NCBI RefSeq assembly: GCF_947492645.1
Contig: NZ_CANLMZ010000005.1
Span: 186,001-250,000 of the forward strand
Direction of reading: 5' to 3'
Source: an uncultured Pontibacter sp.
GTDB taxonomy: Bacteria; Bacteroidota; Bacteroidia; Cytophagales; Hymenobacteraceae
Length of the DNA stretch: 64,000 bases
Within the stretch, counting starts at the first letter, position 1; every line of letters starts with the position of its first letter. The notes under the pieces are model-generated. The model was not told where the DNA came from, made no database searches, and was given only the letters and a program-made list of their open reading frames with translations. This document shows positions 35,103 to 44,105 of this stretch, piece after piece. The position numbers and the translations under genes were made by a program.

Positions 35103-37277
35103 TTGGAGCTGTCCGAACTTTTAAAGCCATTGGCTGGCACGCCACAGACCACTACAGCCATAGTAGTGCTCTTGCTGCCGCTGCTCGGGTTTGCTGTTTT
35201 ATACTTGTTTGGGCGCAAATTACCGCGTCGCGGCGATTGGTTGGGCATCAGCTTAACAGCGGCAGCTTTTATACTTTCGGTGTGGCTTTTTACCCAAACC
35301 TGGAACACCGCCACCTATCATAGCCGCACCAGCTGGTTTAGCATTCCTTCCAATTTTGTCTCAGATTTCACGGCAGGCATTCTTTTAGATAACCTCACGG
35401 TGCTGATGCTGGTGATCGTTACCTTTATCTCTTTGCTGGTGCAACTGTTCTCGGTAGGCTACATGCACGGCGACAAAGGCTACCACCGCTACTTTGCTTA
35501 CCTGGGGCTGTTTACTTTTAGCATGCTCGGGATTGTGCTGGTAGATAATCTACTGCTGCTGTTTATGTTCTGGGAACTGGTTGGCTTTTCATCGTACCTC
35601 CTTATTGGGTTCTGGTACCAAAAGCCAGCCGCCATTGCTGCCAGCAAAAAGGCTTTTCTGGTAAACAGGGTTGGTGATATTGGTTTGCTGCTGGGCCTGT
35701 TTGCATTTTATACTTACTTCAGAACATTCGACCTGGAGGCGCTTAGAACACTTATAGGAGATGGCAACTGGGCTAACAGCAATTTTATACTTAGCTATAC
35801 TTTAAACCATCAGTCATGGCTGGTGGAGCTTAGTCCCTTGTTTTTAACGCTTGCCGGGCTGGGGCTTTTCATGGGCTGCGTGGGCAAATCTGCCCAATTT
35901 CCGTTGCAGGTTTGGTTACCCGATGCTATGCAGGGGCCAACACCGGTTTCATCACTGATACATGCGGCTACCATGGTGGCAGCCGGTGTATACTTAGTGG
36001 CACGCTGCTATGCCTTCTTTACCCCAGATGCCCTTACGATTATCGCCATAGTGGGTGCCATTACTGCTTTAGTTGGTGCTGTTGCCGCACTTAAGCAATA
36101 TGATATCAAGGCTGTACTGGCCTTTTCCACTATATCGCAGTTAGGTTACATGGTTATGGGCATGGGTACTGGCGCTTACGATGCCTCACTTTTCCACCTG
36201 ACAACACACGCGTTTTTCAAGGCAGCCCTTTTCCTGAATTCCGGTATCATAATACACGCCATGCACCGGGGGCTGCACCACATGCACCATACAGGCCACG
36301 TTGATGCACAGGATATCCGTAACATGGGAGGCCTGCGCAAAACCATGCCCTTCACGTTTTATACTTACCTGATAGCTGCTGCTGCTCTGGCGGGCATCCC
36401 ACTTACCTCAGGTTTCCTGTCTAAAGATGCTATACTTTCCGTAGCCTGGGCCTGGGCGCAAACCATGAGCGCAAACGGCAACAGTTTATACTTTGCAGTT
36501 CCGATCACGGGGTTTGTGGTGGTTTTACTTACAGCTTTTTACATGGCGCGGCACATGTGGTTCATGTTCTTTGGCAGTTTCCGGGCGCCATTTGATGTGC
36601 AACAGATCAGGTTTACGCATAAGCTGGAAACAGAGCGCATCATGCTAGTGCCTGTGCTTCTACTAGCCATACTTTCGATGGGCATCTTCTTCTCGCTAAA
36701 CCCGCTGAGCTTTAGTGGCAGCTGGGTTGTGCAGGGCATCAGCTTAAAAAATCACGCCATTACTTTGCTTGCCGAAAACCTGGTGCAGGCAGTAAGGCTA
36801 CAAGACGATGCCAACCATTTACCGCACATTCTTATTGGAGTAGCCTCTGCGTTACTTGCCACGGTGGGTATAGCCATAGCGCTTGCCACCTACAACAGCA
36901 GAACAAGCGAAGAACTACTACAGGAGAGGCCAAGCGGTGCTTTTGCAAAATTATCTTACAACCACTTTTACCTTGACCAGCTCTATCGTTTTACTTTTGT
37001 GAGGCCTGCGCTGCTACTATCCAGAGTTTTTTACAGGGTTGATAAACGTGTTATAGATTATACTTTAGACTACGGCAGCAAATGGGTGGTAGTATTTTCC
37101 AAGATAACGGCTTGGTTTGACAGGTGGTTTGTAGACGGAACGGTATGGCTTATTGGTGCTATCGCTAAATTAACAGGCCGCTTTGGGCGCGGCCTCCAAA
37201 ACGGTAAGGTGCAGTCTTACTACGCCTATTCTTTATTCGGATTTATTTTGGTTATACTATATATCGTTTTGTTTTAA
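35103..37277 (+). CDS. nuoL: NADH-quinone oxidoreductase subunit L
   Basis: A 724-residue antiporter-like proton-pumping subunit with about 16 helices and a C-terminal lateral helix. Motifs include LLLLFMFWELVGFSSYLLIGFW, GLGLFMGCVGKSAQFPLQVWLPDAM (Lys in helix 7), PVSSLIHAATMVAAGVY and HLTTHAFFKAALFL. The start is TTG at 35103. Nine TATACTT words lie inside the gene and fall in all three reading frames. Confidence 0.97.
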   Translation: MELSELLKPLAGTPQTTTAIVVLLLPLLGFAVLYLFGRKLPRRGDWLGISLTAAAFILSVWLFTQTWNTATYHSRTSWFSIPSNFVSDFTAGILLDNLTVLMLVIVTFISLLVQLFSVGYMHGDKGYHRYFAYLGLFTFSMLGIVLVDNLLLLFMFWELVGFSSYLLIGFWYQKPAAIAASKKAFLVNRVGDIGLLLGLFAFYTYFRTFDLEALRTLIGDGNWANSNFILSYTLNHQSWLVELSPLFLTLAGLGLFMGCVGKSAQFPLQVWLPDAMQGPTPVSSLIHAATMVAAGVYLVARCYAFFTPDALTIIAIVGAITALVGAVAALKQYDIKAVLAFSTISQLGYMVMGMGTGAYDASLFHLTTHAFFKAALFLNSGIIIHAMHRGLHHMHHTGHVDAQDIRNMGGLRKTMPFTFYTYLIAAAALAGIPLTSGFLSKDAILSVAWAWAQTMSANGNSLYFAVPITGFVVVLLTAFYMARHMWFMFFGSFRAPFDVQQIRFTHKLETERIMLVPVLLLAILSMGIFFSLNPLSFSGSWVVQGISLKNHAITLLAENLVQAVRLQDDANHLPHILIGVASALLATVGIAIALATYNSRTSEELLQERPSGAFAKLSYNHFYLDQLYRFTFVRPALLLSRVFYRVDKRVIDYTLDYGSKWVVVFSKITAWFDRWFVDGTVWLIGAIAKLTGRFGRGLQNGKVQSYYAYSLFGFILVILYIVLF

Positions 37278-37388
37278 AGTATCTTTGGCCTCAGATTCAG
37301 GAGGATTGAACTCATTAAAAGCATCGCCTTCTGTAGCGGAGAACTTAACTGACAAACAGCAATTAACAATCAACCATAAAAACAGTTG

Positions 37389-39131
37389 ATGGATTTTATA
37401 CTTAGCGGCTTAATCTTCTCACCATTGCTGGCAGCGCTTGCTGTGTTGCTGCTGCCTGCCCGACTGCAACAGCCTATAAAGCTTGTGGCTTTTGCAGGTG
37501 CTGTGGCGCAACTGGTGCTGGCCATACTTTTATACCTGCGTTTCGATGGTGCTGCCTTTGCCAATGGGCAAACAGGTTACCAGTTCGTGGAGAAGCTGAA
37601 CTGGATCGGTTTTGAGCTTGGTAGCCTGGGCCGCCTCCAGATAGATTATTTTATAGGTGTAGATGGAATAAGTATAGGCCTGGTGCTGCTAACGGGCATT
37701 ATCGGTGTTATCGGTGTCATCTCCTCCTGGACGATCACTAAAAACGTAAAAGGCTATTTTCTGCTCTACCTGTTGCTCATGACGAGCGTGATGGGCTGCT
37801 TTCTGGCGCTGGACTTTTTCCTTTTCTACCTCTTCTTCGAGTTCATGCTGCTGCCAATGTACTTTTTGATAGGCATCTGGGGTGGTCCTAAACGGGAATA
37901 CGCTGCTATCAAGTTCTTTATTTATACGTTGGTTGGCTCGCTTTTCATACTTATCGTGATGATCGGGTTGTATACTTCTGTTATTGACCCAACAGCTACC
38001 GCAGCACAGTTAGATTTACTTCAAAATGGCGTTGCCAGCCCGGATGCTATCCTACAGGTACAGCAAATGCTGCAGCAGAACGTGATCAGCGGCTCGGAAC
38101 TGGTGCGCACATTCAGCATACCGGCCATGATGGAGCCTGCCAACTTTATACCGGGCAGTTTGCTGCATGTGCTTTCAGGCTCTGTGCTTTGGGATCTGCC
38201 ACTCCGGTTTATTGCTTTCCTGCTACTATTTGCCGGCTTTGCCATTAAGGTGCCCTCGGTGCCCGTGCATACCTGGCTACCCGATGCCCACGTAGAGGCC
38301 CCTACTCCTATTTCGGTGCTGCTGGCGGCTATACTTTTAAAGGTGGGAGGCTACGGCCTGATACGAATCGTTTACCCGATCTTCCCGGATGCAGGCGCTT
38401 ATTTTTCTGTACTTGTAGGTGGTTTGGGCGTGCTGTCCATCATCTACGGTGCGCTGTGTGCCCTTGCCATGAATGACCTCAAAAAGCTGATTGCCTACTC
38501 TTCGGTGTCTCACATGGGATTTGTGTTGCTTGGGCTTGCTTCGCTTACAGTAGAAGGCGTTAACGGGGCTGTTTACATGATGTTCAGCCATGGCATCATC
38601 TCAGCTATGCTGTTCCTGGTGGTTGGCGTAATTTACGACCGGGCACACAACAGGGTAATTCTAAACTTCCGTGGACTTGCCAGCAGAATGCCGGCTTATA
38701 CCTCCTTTGTGGTTATCGCGTTTTTTGCCTCACTTGGCTTGCCGGGCTTCTCAGGGTTTATTTCGGAGCTGATGGTATTGCTAGGCGGTTTTAGCGCACC
38801 GGATGTTACGGGCATGCTGCCGCGCTGGATGACGGTTGTAGCCGTGGTTGGTTTACTGCTTAGTGCTGCTTATTACTTGTGGGCCTTGCAGCGCATGTTC
38901 TTTGGTAAGTACTGGATCTTCCCAGAGCTGCGCGAAAACGCCGTGATCTCTGATCTTACCAAACGAGAGTACTTGATGTTGGTGCCGCTAGCTATACTTA
39001 CCTTGTTGTTCGGTATTTTCCCGCACCTGCTGCTCGATAAAATGGGAGTTACAGTAACAGGCTTTACAGAGCTGGTGCTGCAAAACGGGCAGGAGCAATT
39101 AAACATGGTTTTATCTTCGATTAGAAAATAA
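37389..39131 (+). CDS. nuoM: NADH-quinone oxidoreductase subunit M
   Basis: A 580-residue antiporter-like subunit starting at the ATG of MDFILSGLIF (a TTG three bases earlier is rejected). Marks: FEFMLLPMYFLIGIWGG, FAGFAIKVPSVPVHTWLPDAHVEAPTPISVLLAAILLKVGGYG and YSSVSHMGFVLLGLASL. It ends directly on the nuoN start codon. Confidence 0.97.
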   Translation: MDFILSGLIFSPLLAALAVLLLPARLQQPIKLVAFAGAVAQLVLAILLYLRFDGAAFANGQTGYQFVEKLNWIGFELGSLGRLQIDYFIGVDGISIGLVLLTGIIGVIGVISSWTITKNVKGYFLLYLLLMTSVMGCFLALDFFLFYLFFEFMLLPMYFLIGIWGGPKREYAAIKFFIYTLVGSLFILIVMIGLYTSVIDPTATAAQLDLLQNGVASPDAILQVQQMLQQNVISGSELVRTFSIPAMMEPANFIPGSLLHVLSGSVLWDLPLRFIAFLLLFAGFAIKVPSVPVHTWLPDAHVEAPTPISVLLAAILLKVGGYGLIRIVYPIFPDAGAYFSVLVGGLGVLSIIYGALCALAMNDLKKLIAYSSVSHMGFVLLGLASLTVEGVNGAVYMMFSHGIISAMLFLVVGVIYDRAHNRVILNFRGLASRMPAYTSFVVIAFFASLGLPGFSGFISELMVLLGGFSAPDVTGMLPRWMTVVAVVGLLLSAAYYLWALQRMFFGKYWIFPELRENAVISDLTKREYLMLVPLAILTLLFGIFPHLLLDKMGVTVTGFTELVLQNGQEQLNMVLSSIRK

Positions 39132-40631
39132 GTGAACGAACAAGCAGCTTTTTTATCTGATAAGATCAATGCCATACTTGCGGGTGCAGGCTCGCTGCTG
39201 CCTGAGCTGCTGCTGGCCGGGTTCTTTCTGCTGCTGGTTACCCTCGATCTCTTCAAGTATAAAACACTAAAGCACCTGCTGCCGTGGCTGGCGCTTACCG
39301 GGCTATTCGCCACCTTGGTAGTGCAGATTTTAGGGGGCTATACTTTGGGTGGCACCAATTTCCTGGATCTACTTTTGTCGGATGGGCTAGCGCAGTTCGG
39401 AGGCATACTCTTTAGTACGGCAGGCATCTTTACCATATTGCTATCGCTGCAGAACAAGCAACTGGAGCACCTAAAGCATGGCCGCGGCGAATACTACGGG
39501 CTTATTCTTTTGTTGGTGCTGGGTTTAAACCTGATGGCGAAGTCGGTTAACCTGCTCATGGTTTTCCTGGCTATCGAAACCGTTTCCATTGCTTCTTATA
39601 TCCTTACACTTATACTTAAAGATAATCGCCGCTCTGTAGAGGCCGGACTAAAGTATATACTTTACGGCTCGCTTTCGACGGGCGTAATGGTGTATGGCAT
39701 GTCGTTTTTCTATGGCTTTACCGGTACACTTAACTATACTACAGAGGGGTTTGCGCTGGCACTTGTACAGGCCAATGGTTTGCTTGTAACTGTTGCAGCC
39801 ATACTTGTTTTCGCCGGCTTCTTCTTTAAAATTTCGGCAGCGCCTTTTCATTTCTGGGTGCCGGATGTATACCGTGGTGCTCCTATGCCGGTAGTAGCGC
39901 TTTTCGCTACAGGCCCCAAAATAGCAGGCATTCTGGTTATACTTCGCTTTGTAGCGCCTTTTGCCGATAGCCTTGCCTTTCCGGATGTACAGCTGTTCCT
40001 GGGCATTGCAGCGCTTGCTACGTTAGCCATTGGCAATTTTACGGCAGTATGGCAAAAAACACCGCGCAGGCTGATGGCTTTTTCATCGGTATCGCATGCA
40101 GGTTTTCTGCTGGCCGCCTTGCTGGCTTTCGGCACCAATTATACTTCTGGCATACTTTTTTACCTGGCGGTGCTTCTGTTTATGAATTTCGGTATTTTCC
40201 TTTTCCTGCAGATTGCCGAAGACGATTTGGGTGTGGAGCAACTGGAGCAACTCTCCGGCTTAGGTAAAGCATACCCTTACTTAGGGGTTATGGCGCTGTT
40301 ATACTTGCTATCGCTTACAGGCTTGCCTCCGTTGGCTGGTTTTATAGGCAAGCTGCTTATTTTCACAAACATTTGGGAGGCTTATACTTTAAGCAGTAAC
40401 CCCATGCTGCTGGCTCTGCTGGTTGCCGGCATTCTGCTTACCGGTGTAGCCTTGTTCTACTATATAAAGATTCCGTTCTACCTTTTCCTTAAAAGGAATC
40501 AAACTGAAGAAAATTTAGTTATTTCACTTTCGAATAAACTGCTGCTGGCGTTGTTCGCGCTCCCGTTGCTGCTGCTGTTCTTTAAACCAGACCTGCTCCT
40601 CAACTGGATCGACCGACTACTGGCACAATAA
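39132..40631 (+). CDS. nuoN: NADH-quinone oxidoreductase subunit N
   Basis: A 499-residue antiporter-like subunit. Marks: LLMVFLAIETVSIASYILT, FFFKISAAPFHFWVPDVYRGAPMPVVALFATGPKIAG, MAFSSVSHAGFLLAAL and SLTGLPPLAGFIGKL. The GTG start at 39132 abuts the nuoM stop. The block ends here; eight bases later the purF-like gene begins. Confidence 0.97.
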   Translation: MNEQAAFLSDKINAILAGAGSLLPELLLAGFFLLLVTLDLFKYKTLKHLLPWLALTGLFATLVVQILGGYTLGGTNFLDLLLSDGLAQFGGILFSTAGIFTILLSLQNKQLEHLKHGRGEYYGLILLLVLGLNLMAKSVNLLMVFLAIETVSIASYILTLILKDNRRSVEAGLKYILYGSLSTGVMVYGMSFFYGFTGTLNYTTEGFALALVQANGLLVTVAAILVFAGFFFKISAAPFHFWVPDVYRGAPMPVVALFATGPKIAGILVILRFVAPFADSLAFPDVQLFLGIAALATLAIGNFTAVWQKTPRRLMAFSSVSHAGFLLAALLAFGTNYTSGILFYLAVLLFMNFGIFLFLQIAEDDLGVEQLEQLSGLGKAYPYLGVMALLYLLSLTGLPPLAGFIGKLLIFTNIWEAYTLSSNPMLLALLVAGILLTGVALFYYIKIPFYLFLKRNQTEENLVISLSNKLLLALFALPLLLLFFKPDLLLNWIDRLLAQ

Positions 40632-40639
40632 AAGCACCC

Positions 40640-42535
40640 ATGAGCGACTCTATTAAACACGAATGCGGCATTGCCCTGATCAGGCTCAGAAAACCGATTG
40701 AATATTATGTAGAGAAGTATGGAACCCCGATGTATGGCGTAAACAAGCTGTACCTGCTGATGCAAAAACAGCACAACCGTGGTCAGGACGGTGCGGGCGT
40801 TGCCAGTATCAAAATCAATGCACTTCCTGGTATAGACTACATTAACAGATTCAGATCGGTTAAGACCCGTGCCATCGACAGCATTTTCGGGAAGATTGGC
40901 AAGGAGTTCAAAAACCTGAAGGAGGAAAATCCGGAGCAGGCAAACAACACAGAATGGATTTGGGAAAACATGCCGTTTTTAGGTGATGTTTACTTGGGCC
41001 ACCTGCGCTACGGCACCCACGGGCTTAACAGCGTAGACAATTGCCACCCGATGGTACGCGAAAATAACTGGCGCAGCCGCTCTCTGGCCGTAGCCGGTAA
41101 CTTTAACATGACCAACGTGGACGAGCAGTTTGCCAAACTGATTGAGTTGGGCCAGCATCCAAAGCAAAAAACAGACACCACCACCGTACTTGAGAAAATC
41201 GGCCACTTCCTGGATGAAGAAAACCAGATGCTGTTCGATGAATTTAAGAAAGGTGACTACACCAACAAGGAAATAACCAACCTGATCGAGACAAACCTGA
41301 ACCTGCAGCGCGTATTAAAGCGTGCCTGTAAGGACTTTGACGGTGGTTATGCCATGGCCGGCCTTACAGGCTATGGTGCTGCTTTTGTGGTCCGCGACCC
41401 GAATGGCATCCGCCCGGCGTATTACTATGCGGATGACGAGATCGTGGTAATTGCTTCTGAGAAGCCTGCCATCAAAACCGCCTTCGACGTTGACTACAAC
41501 CAGATAAAGGAAATTACGCCAGGCCATGCCCTGATAATTGACAAACAGGGTAACCCTGAGCTAAAAGAAATTCTGCCGCAGGGCGAGAAAATGTCTTGCA
41601 GCTTTGAGCGTATCTACTTCTCAAGAGGCAATGACCCAGAGATTTACAATGAACGCCTGAACATGGGCCGCCTGCTGTGCCAGCAAATTTTAGAGACGAT
41701 AGATTACAACCTAAAGGATACGGTGTTTTCTTATATCCCTAATACTGCCGAGACCTCGTGGCTGGGCATGATGAAGGGAATCGAAGATTACCTGCGTACT
41801 TACCGTAAAAAGGCAATCCTGAACAATAAGCTATCCGAAGCAGAACTTGACGAGATACTGCAGTATAAGCCAAGAGCGCACAAGTTGGTTATAAAAGATG
41901 CCAAACTGCGTACCTTTATTACCGACAACAACAGCCGCGACGACCTGGTGACGCACGTTTACGACACTACATACGAGGTTGTAAAGAAAAACATTGATAC
42001 CCTGGTAGTGCTCGATGACTCTATTGTGCGGGGTACAACCCTTGAGAAAAGCATCATCAAGATGCTGGACAAACTGGAGCCAAAGAGAATTATTATTGTA
42101 TCGTGTGCCCCTCAGATTCGCTACCCCGATTGCTACGGCATAGACATGTCGCGGATGAAGGAGTTTGTGGCCTTTAGAGCCCTGCTGGCTTTGCTGGATG
42201 ATACCGGCAAGAGCAACATGGTGCAGGATGTTTACCAGAAATGCGTTGAGGCTCAAAGCACCTCTGCCTTCCAGGAAAAAAACTTTGTGAAAGAGCTCTA
42301 TGACCAGTTCTCAGCAAAAGAGATTTCCGCAAAGGTATCTGAGATTGTAAAAGCCCCTCAGGTAAAAGCTGAAGTACAGGTAATTTACCAAACTATTGAA
42401 GACCTGCACCAGGCCTGCCCAAACCATAAAGGCGATTGGTACTTTACCGGCAACTACCCGACTCCGGGAGGTACCGGCGTTGTAAACCGCGCTTTCATGA
42501 ATTTCGTGGAGAACAAAGCAGGAAGAGCTTACTAA
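40640..42535 (+). CDS. purF: Long-form amidophosphoribosyltransferase (class II glutamine amidotransferase)
   Basis: A 631-residue member of the PurF family, about 130 residues longer than E. coli PurF. The glutaminase nucleophile is Cys9 (IKHECGIALI) after an eight-residue leader that would need removal. YLGHLRYGTHG and GNFNMTNV are the glutamine site. TLVVLDDSIVRGTTLEKSI is the PRPP-binding loop. The insertions (near residues 60-105 and 380-430) are typical of a Bacteroidota-specific long form. It may make phosphoribosylamine or act on a related substrate. The position right behind nuoN suggests cotranscription. Confidence 0.85.
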   Translation: MSDSIKHECGIALIRLRKPIEYYVEKYGTPMYGVNKLYLLMQKQHNRGQDGAGVASIKINALPGIDYINRFRSVKTRAIDSIFGKIGKEFKNLKEENPEQANNTEWIWENMPFLGDVYLGHLRYGTHGLNSVDNCHPMVRENNWRSRSLAVAGNFNMTNVDEQFAKLIELGQHPKQKTDTTTVLEKIGHFLDEENQMLFDEFKKGDYTNKEITNLIETNLNLQRVLKRACKDFDGGYAMAGLTGYGAAFVVRDPNGIRPAYYYADDEIVVIASEKPAIKTAFDVDYNQIKEITPGHALIIDKQGNPELKEILPQGEKMSCSFERIYFSRGNDPEIYNERLNMGRLLCQQILETIDYNLKDTVFSYIPNTAETSWLGMMKGIEDYLRTYRKKAILNNKLSEAELDEILQYKPRAHKLVIKDAKLRTFITDNNSRDDLVTHVYDTTYEVVKKNIDTLVVLDDSIVRGTTLEKSIIKMLDKLEPKRIIIVSCAPQIRYPDCYGIDMSRMKEFVAFRALLALLDDTGKSNMVQDVYQKCVEAQSTSAFQEKNFVKELYDQFSAKEISAKVSEIVKAPQVKAEVQVIYQTIEDLHQACPNHKGDWYFTGNYPTPGGTGVVNRAFMNFVENKAGRAY

Positions 42536-42559
42536 GCTGTTTTGTAACTAATTATTTAA

Positions 42560-42597
42560 AAGGCCTCCGGAGCATATGTTTTGGAGGCCTTGTTTTT
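42560..42597 (+). terminator. Terminator after purF
   Basis: 9-bp G+C-rich stem AAGGCCTCC with GGAGGCCTT, then TGTTTTT. Confidence 0.8.
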
Positions 42598-42628
42598 AAA
42601 ACGCAAAAGCAGCTTCAAAAAAAGCCCT

Positions 42629-42636
42629 TATCTTTG
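42629..42636 (+). promoter_or_regulatory. -7 box of the small membrane protein gene
   Basis: TATCTTTG matches the consensus and lies 22 bases before the ATG at 42659. It therefore rules out the longer upstream start at 42581. Confidence 0.55.
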
Positions 42637-42658
42637 TGCTGTTAACAAGCCCTTAGCC

Positions 42659-42856
42659 ATGCAGAAAATAGGAGAAATTATCTTCACGCTTATCCCCCTG
42701 ATTTTGTTCGTGTACCTTTCCCTTACAATGTTAGGCATCATAAAGTATAATCAGCATACTGCTTTCTTACAAAATGCTTCGGCTGTAACTAAAGTGGCCG
42801 TATACGGCGGCACCATTGCTTTCCTGATCATGGCTATAAAGGATCTGCTATCATAA
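42659..42856 (+). CDS. Small two-helix membrane protein
   Basis: 65 residues from the ATG at 42659, with one helix at about 7-25 (IIFTLIPLILFVYLSLTML) and a second at about 45-60 (VAVYGGTIAFLIMAI). The family is not recognised. The promoter at 42629 and the tight convergent spacing to the next gene support a real, single-gene unit. An AAGTATA word lies inside the coding region. Confidence 0.65.
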   Translation: MQKIGEIIFTLIPLILFVYLSLTMLGIIKYNQHTAFLQNASAVTKVAVYGGTIAFLIMAIKDLLS

Positions 42857-42880
42857 CAGGTTTTATGCCCTCTTCGGCGG

Positions 42881-44011
42881 CTAATCCAGCCCCTTAACTA
42901 CAACACTACTTCTTTCATTCTGCTGCCCTGCTTTTACAATCTGGCGCTCAAAGTCTTTTGGTTTGTTGATGGTCTCGTAGAACTCGTCGAGGTAACGGAG
43001 TGTCTGCTTTCGGTATTTTTCGTCTAGCAGGTGATTGCCCTTATATACCTGGTAAATAGCTTCTTTGCGGTTATTGAAGAAAGGTACTAACTCAGCCAAT
43101 ACGTCGTCGGGGTAACTGTAGCCCCTGAAAATGCGCTGCCGCACCGATGTGATTCCTATTTCGGGCGGGGGCTTGGCGTAAGGCGGCATAACGATTCCGG
43201 TATAGTCAAAGTCGTAAGGCACAGGCACAGGCTTAGAGTATGACTCTAAGAGCAGCAGCTTTATGTTGTGGCGGTAAGGCACAGACCAATCGGTGTTGCC
43301 GATCATGTACTGAAAAAGAGCCAGCTTTGCCATTGTCCTGTCGTCGGTGGCGTCCATACGGATGAGTAGCTCTTCGGGCATTTTCTCGCCTTTGTTCCGC
43401 TTCAGTATCTCGTCCTCGTCCTCTATCAGAAAGGCATAGTTGCTACCAATTTTCCGGTTGCCTTCCACATCTTTATACTCTATCTTGCACAGCCTTACCC
43501 TAAAACTGAGATGGGTTAGCTCGTTGTATAATTTATAAACCAGGTACTCCCGGATAACATACTTCTCGCCGATGCAATGGGTAACCAGTTTCAGTTTATC
43601 GGTGCCTGCAAACACGGTGTTCGCGACAGCTTTTTTTGGAAAGTTGAGCAGCAGCGGCGGGAACCTGCACACGCTCGGGTCGCGGCGGTGCTTGCCCCTT
43701 ACCCGCACCTTTAAATCTATTGCAGTAGTTTGCCCTGTCCCGGTCTGATAGTGTATGGAGGCTTTGTGGTATACCCTTTCATCGCCACGGTCCTTTAAGA
43801 GTTCTTTGTAGTCTACCAGTAAAGTAAACTGAAGCACCTCTTCGCTGTCGAATAAGTCGCTTTGGTAGGGTATTGGGAAGGCAGCCTGCGTTTGGGAGCT
43901 AAAAGTATATTTTTGCTCCGGTTGAGCCAGAGCAAGTATGGATGCATTCAGCAACCAAATCAAGGCAAGACAGGCTGATCTAAGCAAACCTGCTTTACTG
44001 TTTATCCGCAT
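42881..44011 (-). CDS. Exported protein, possibly CotH/kinase-fold
   Basis: A 376-residue protein with a signal peptide (LLRSACLALIWLLNASILALAQ). The middle has RVRGKHRRDPSVCRFPPLLLNFPKK and YVIREYLVYKLYNELTHLSFRVRLCKIEY. Later come GNTDWSVPYRHNIKLL and PVPYDFDYTGIV. This order (basic fold-stabilising part, REY helix, N-x-D-W catalytic-like loop, DFD metal-like motif) recalls CotH-type protein kinases and HipA-like folds. I infer such a fold but have not shown activity. A secreted kinase-like protein in Bacteroidota would be notable. It sits behind the phosphatase-like gene on the same strand. Confidence 0.55.
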   Translation of the reverse strand: MRINSKAGLLRSACLALIWLLNASILALAQPEQKYTFSSQTQAAFPIPYQSDLFDSEEVLQFTLLVDYKELLKDRGDERVYHKASIHYQTGTGQTTAIDLKVRVRGKHRRDPSVCRFPPLLLNFPKKAVANTVFAGTDKLKLVTHCIGEKYVIREYLVYKLYNELTHLSFRVRLCKIEYKDVEGNRKIGSNYAFLIEDEDEILKRNKGEKMPEELLIRMDATDDRTMAKLALFQYMIGNTDWSVPYRHNIKLLLLESYSKPVPVPYDFDYTGIVMPPYAKPPPEIGITSVRQRIFRGYSYPDDVLAELVPFFNNRKEAIYQVYKGNHLLDEKYRKQTLRYLDEFYETINKPKDFERQIVKAGQQNERSSVVVKGLD

Positions 44012-44105
44012 CTTTTTTTCACGTCCCTCCTGTTATCTCCCCTCTTTTAATCCTATACCTGAAAATATGAGCGCCTGCTGGTTTGGCCTCGAAGTTCGTT
44101 ATATT

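Noticed and set aside
42581..42658. 26 extra N-terminal codons of the small membrane protein
   Set aside because: They span the purF terminator tail and the promoter box TATCTTTG.
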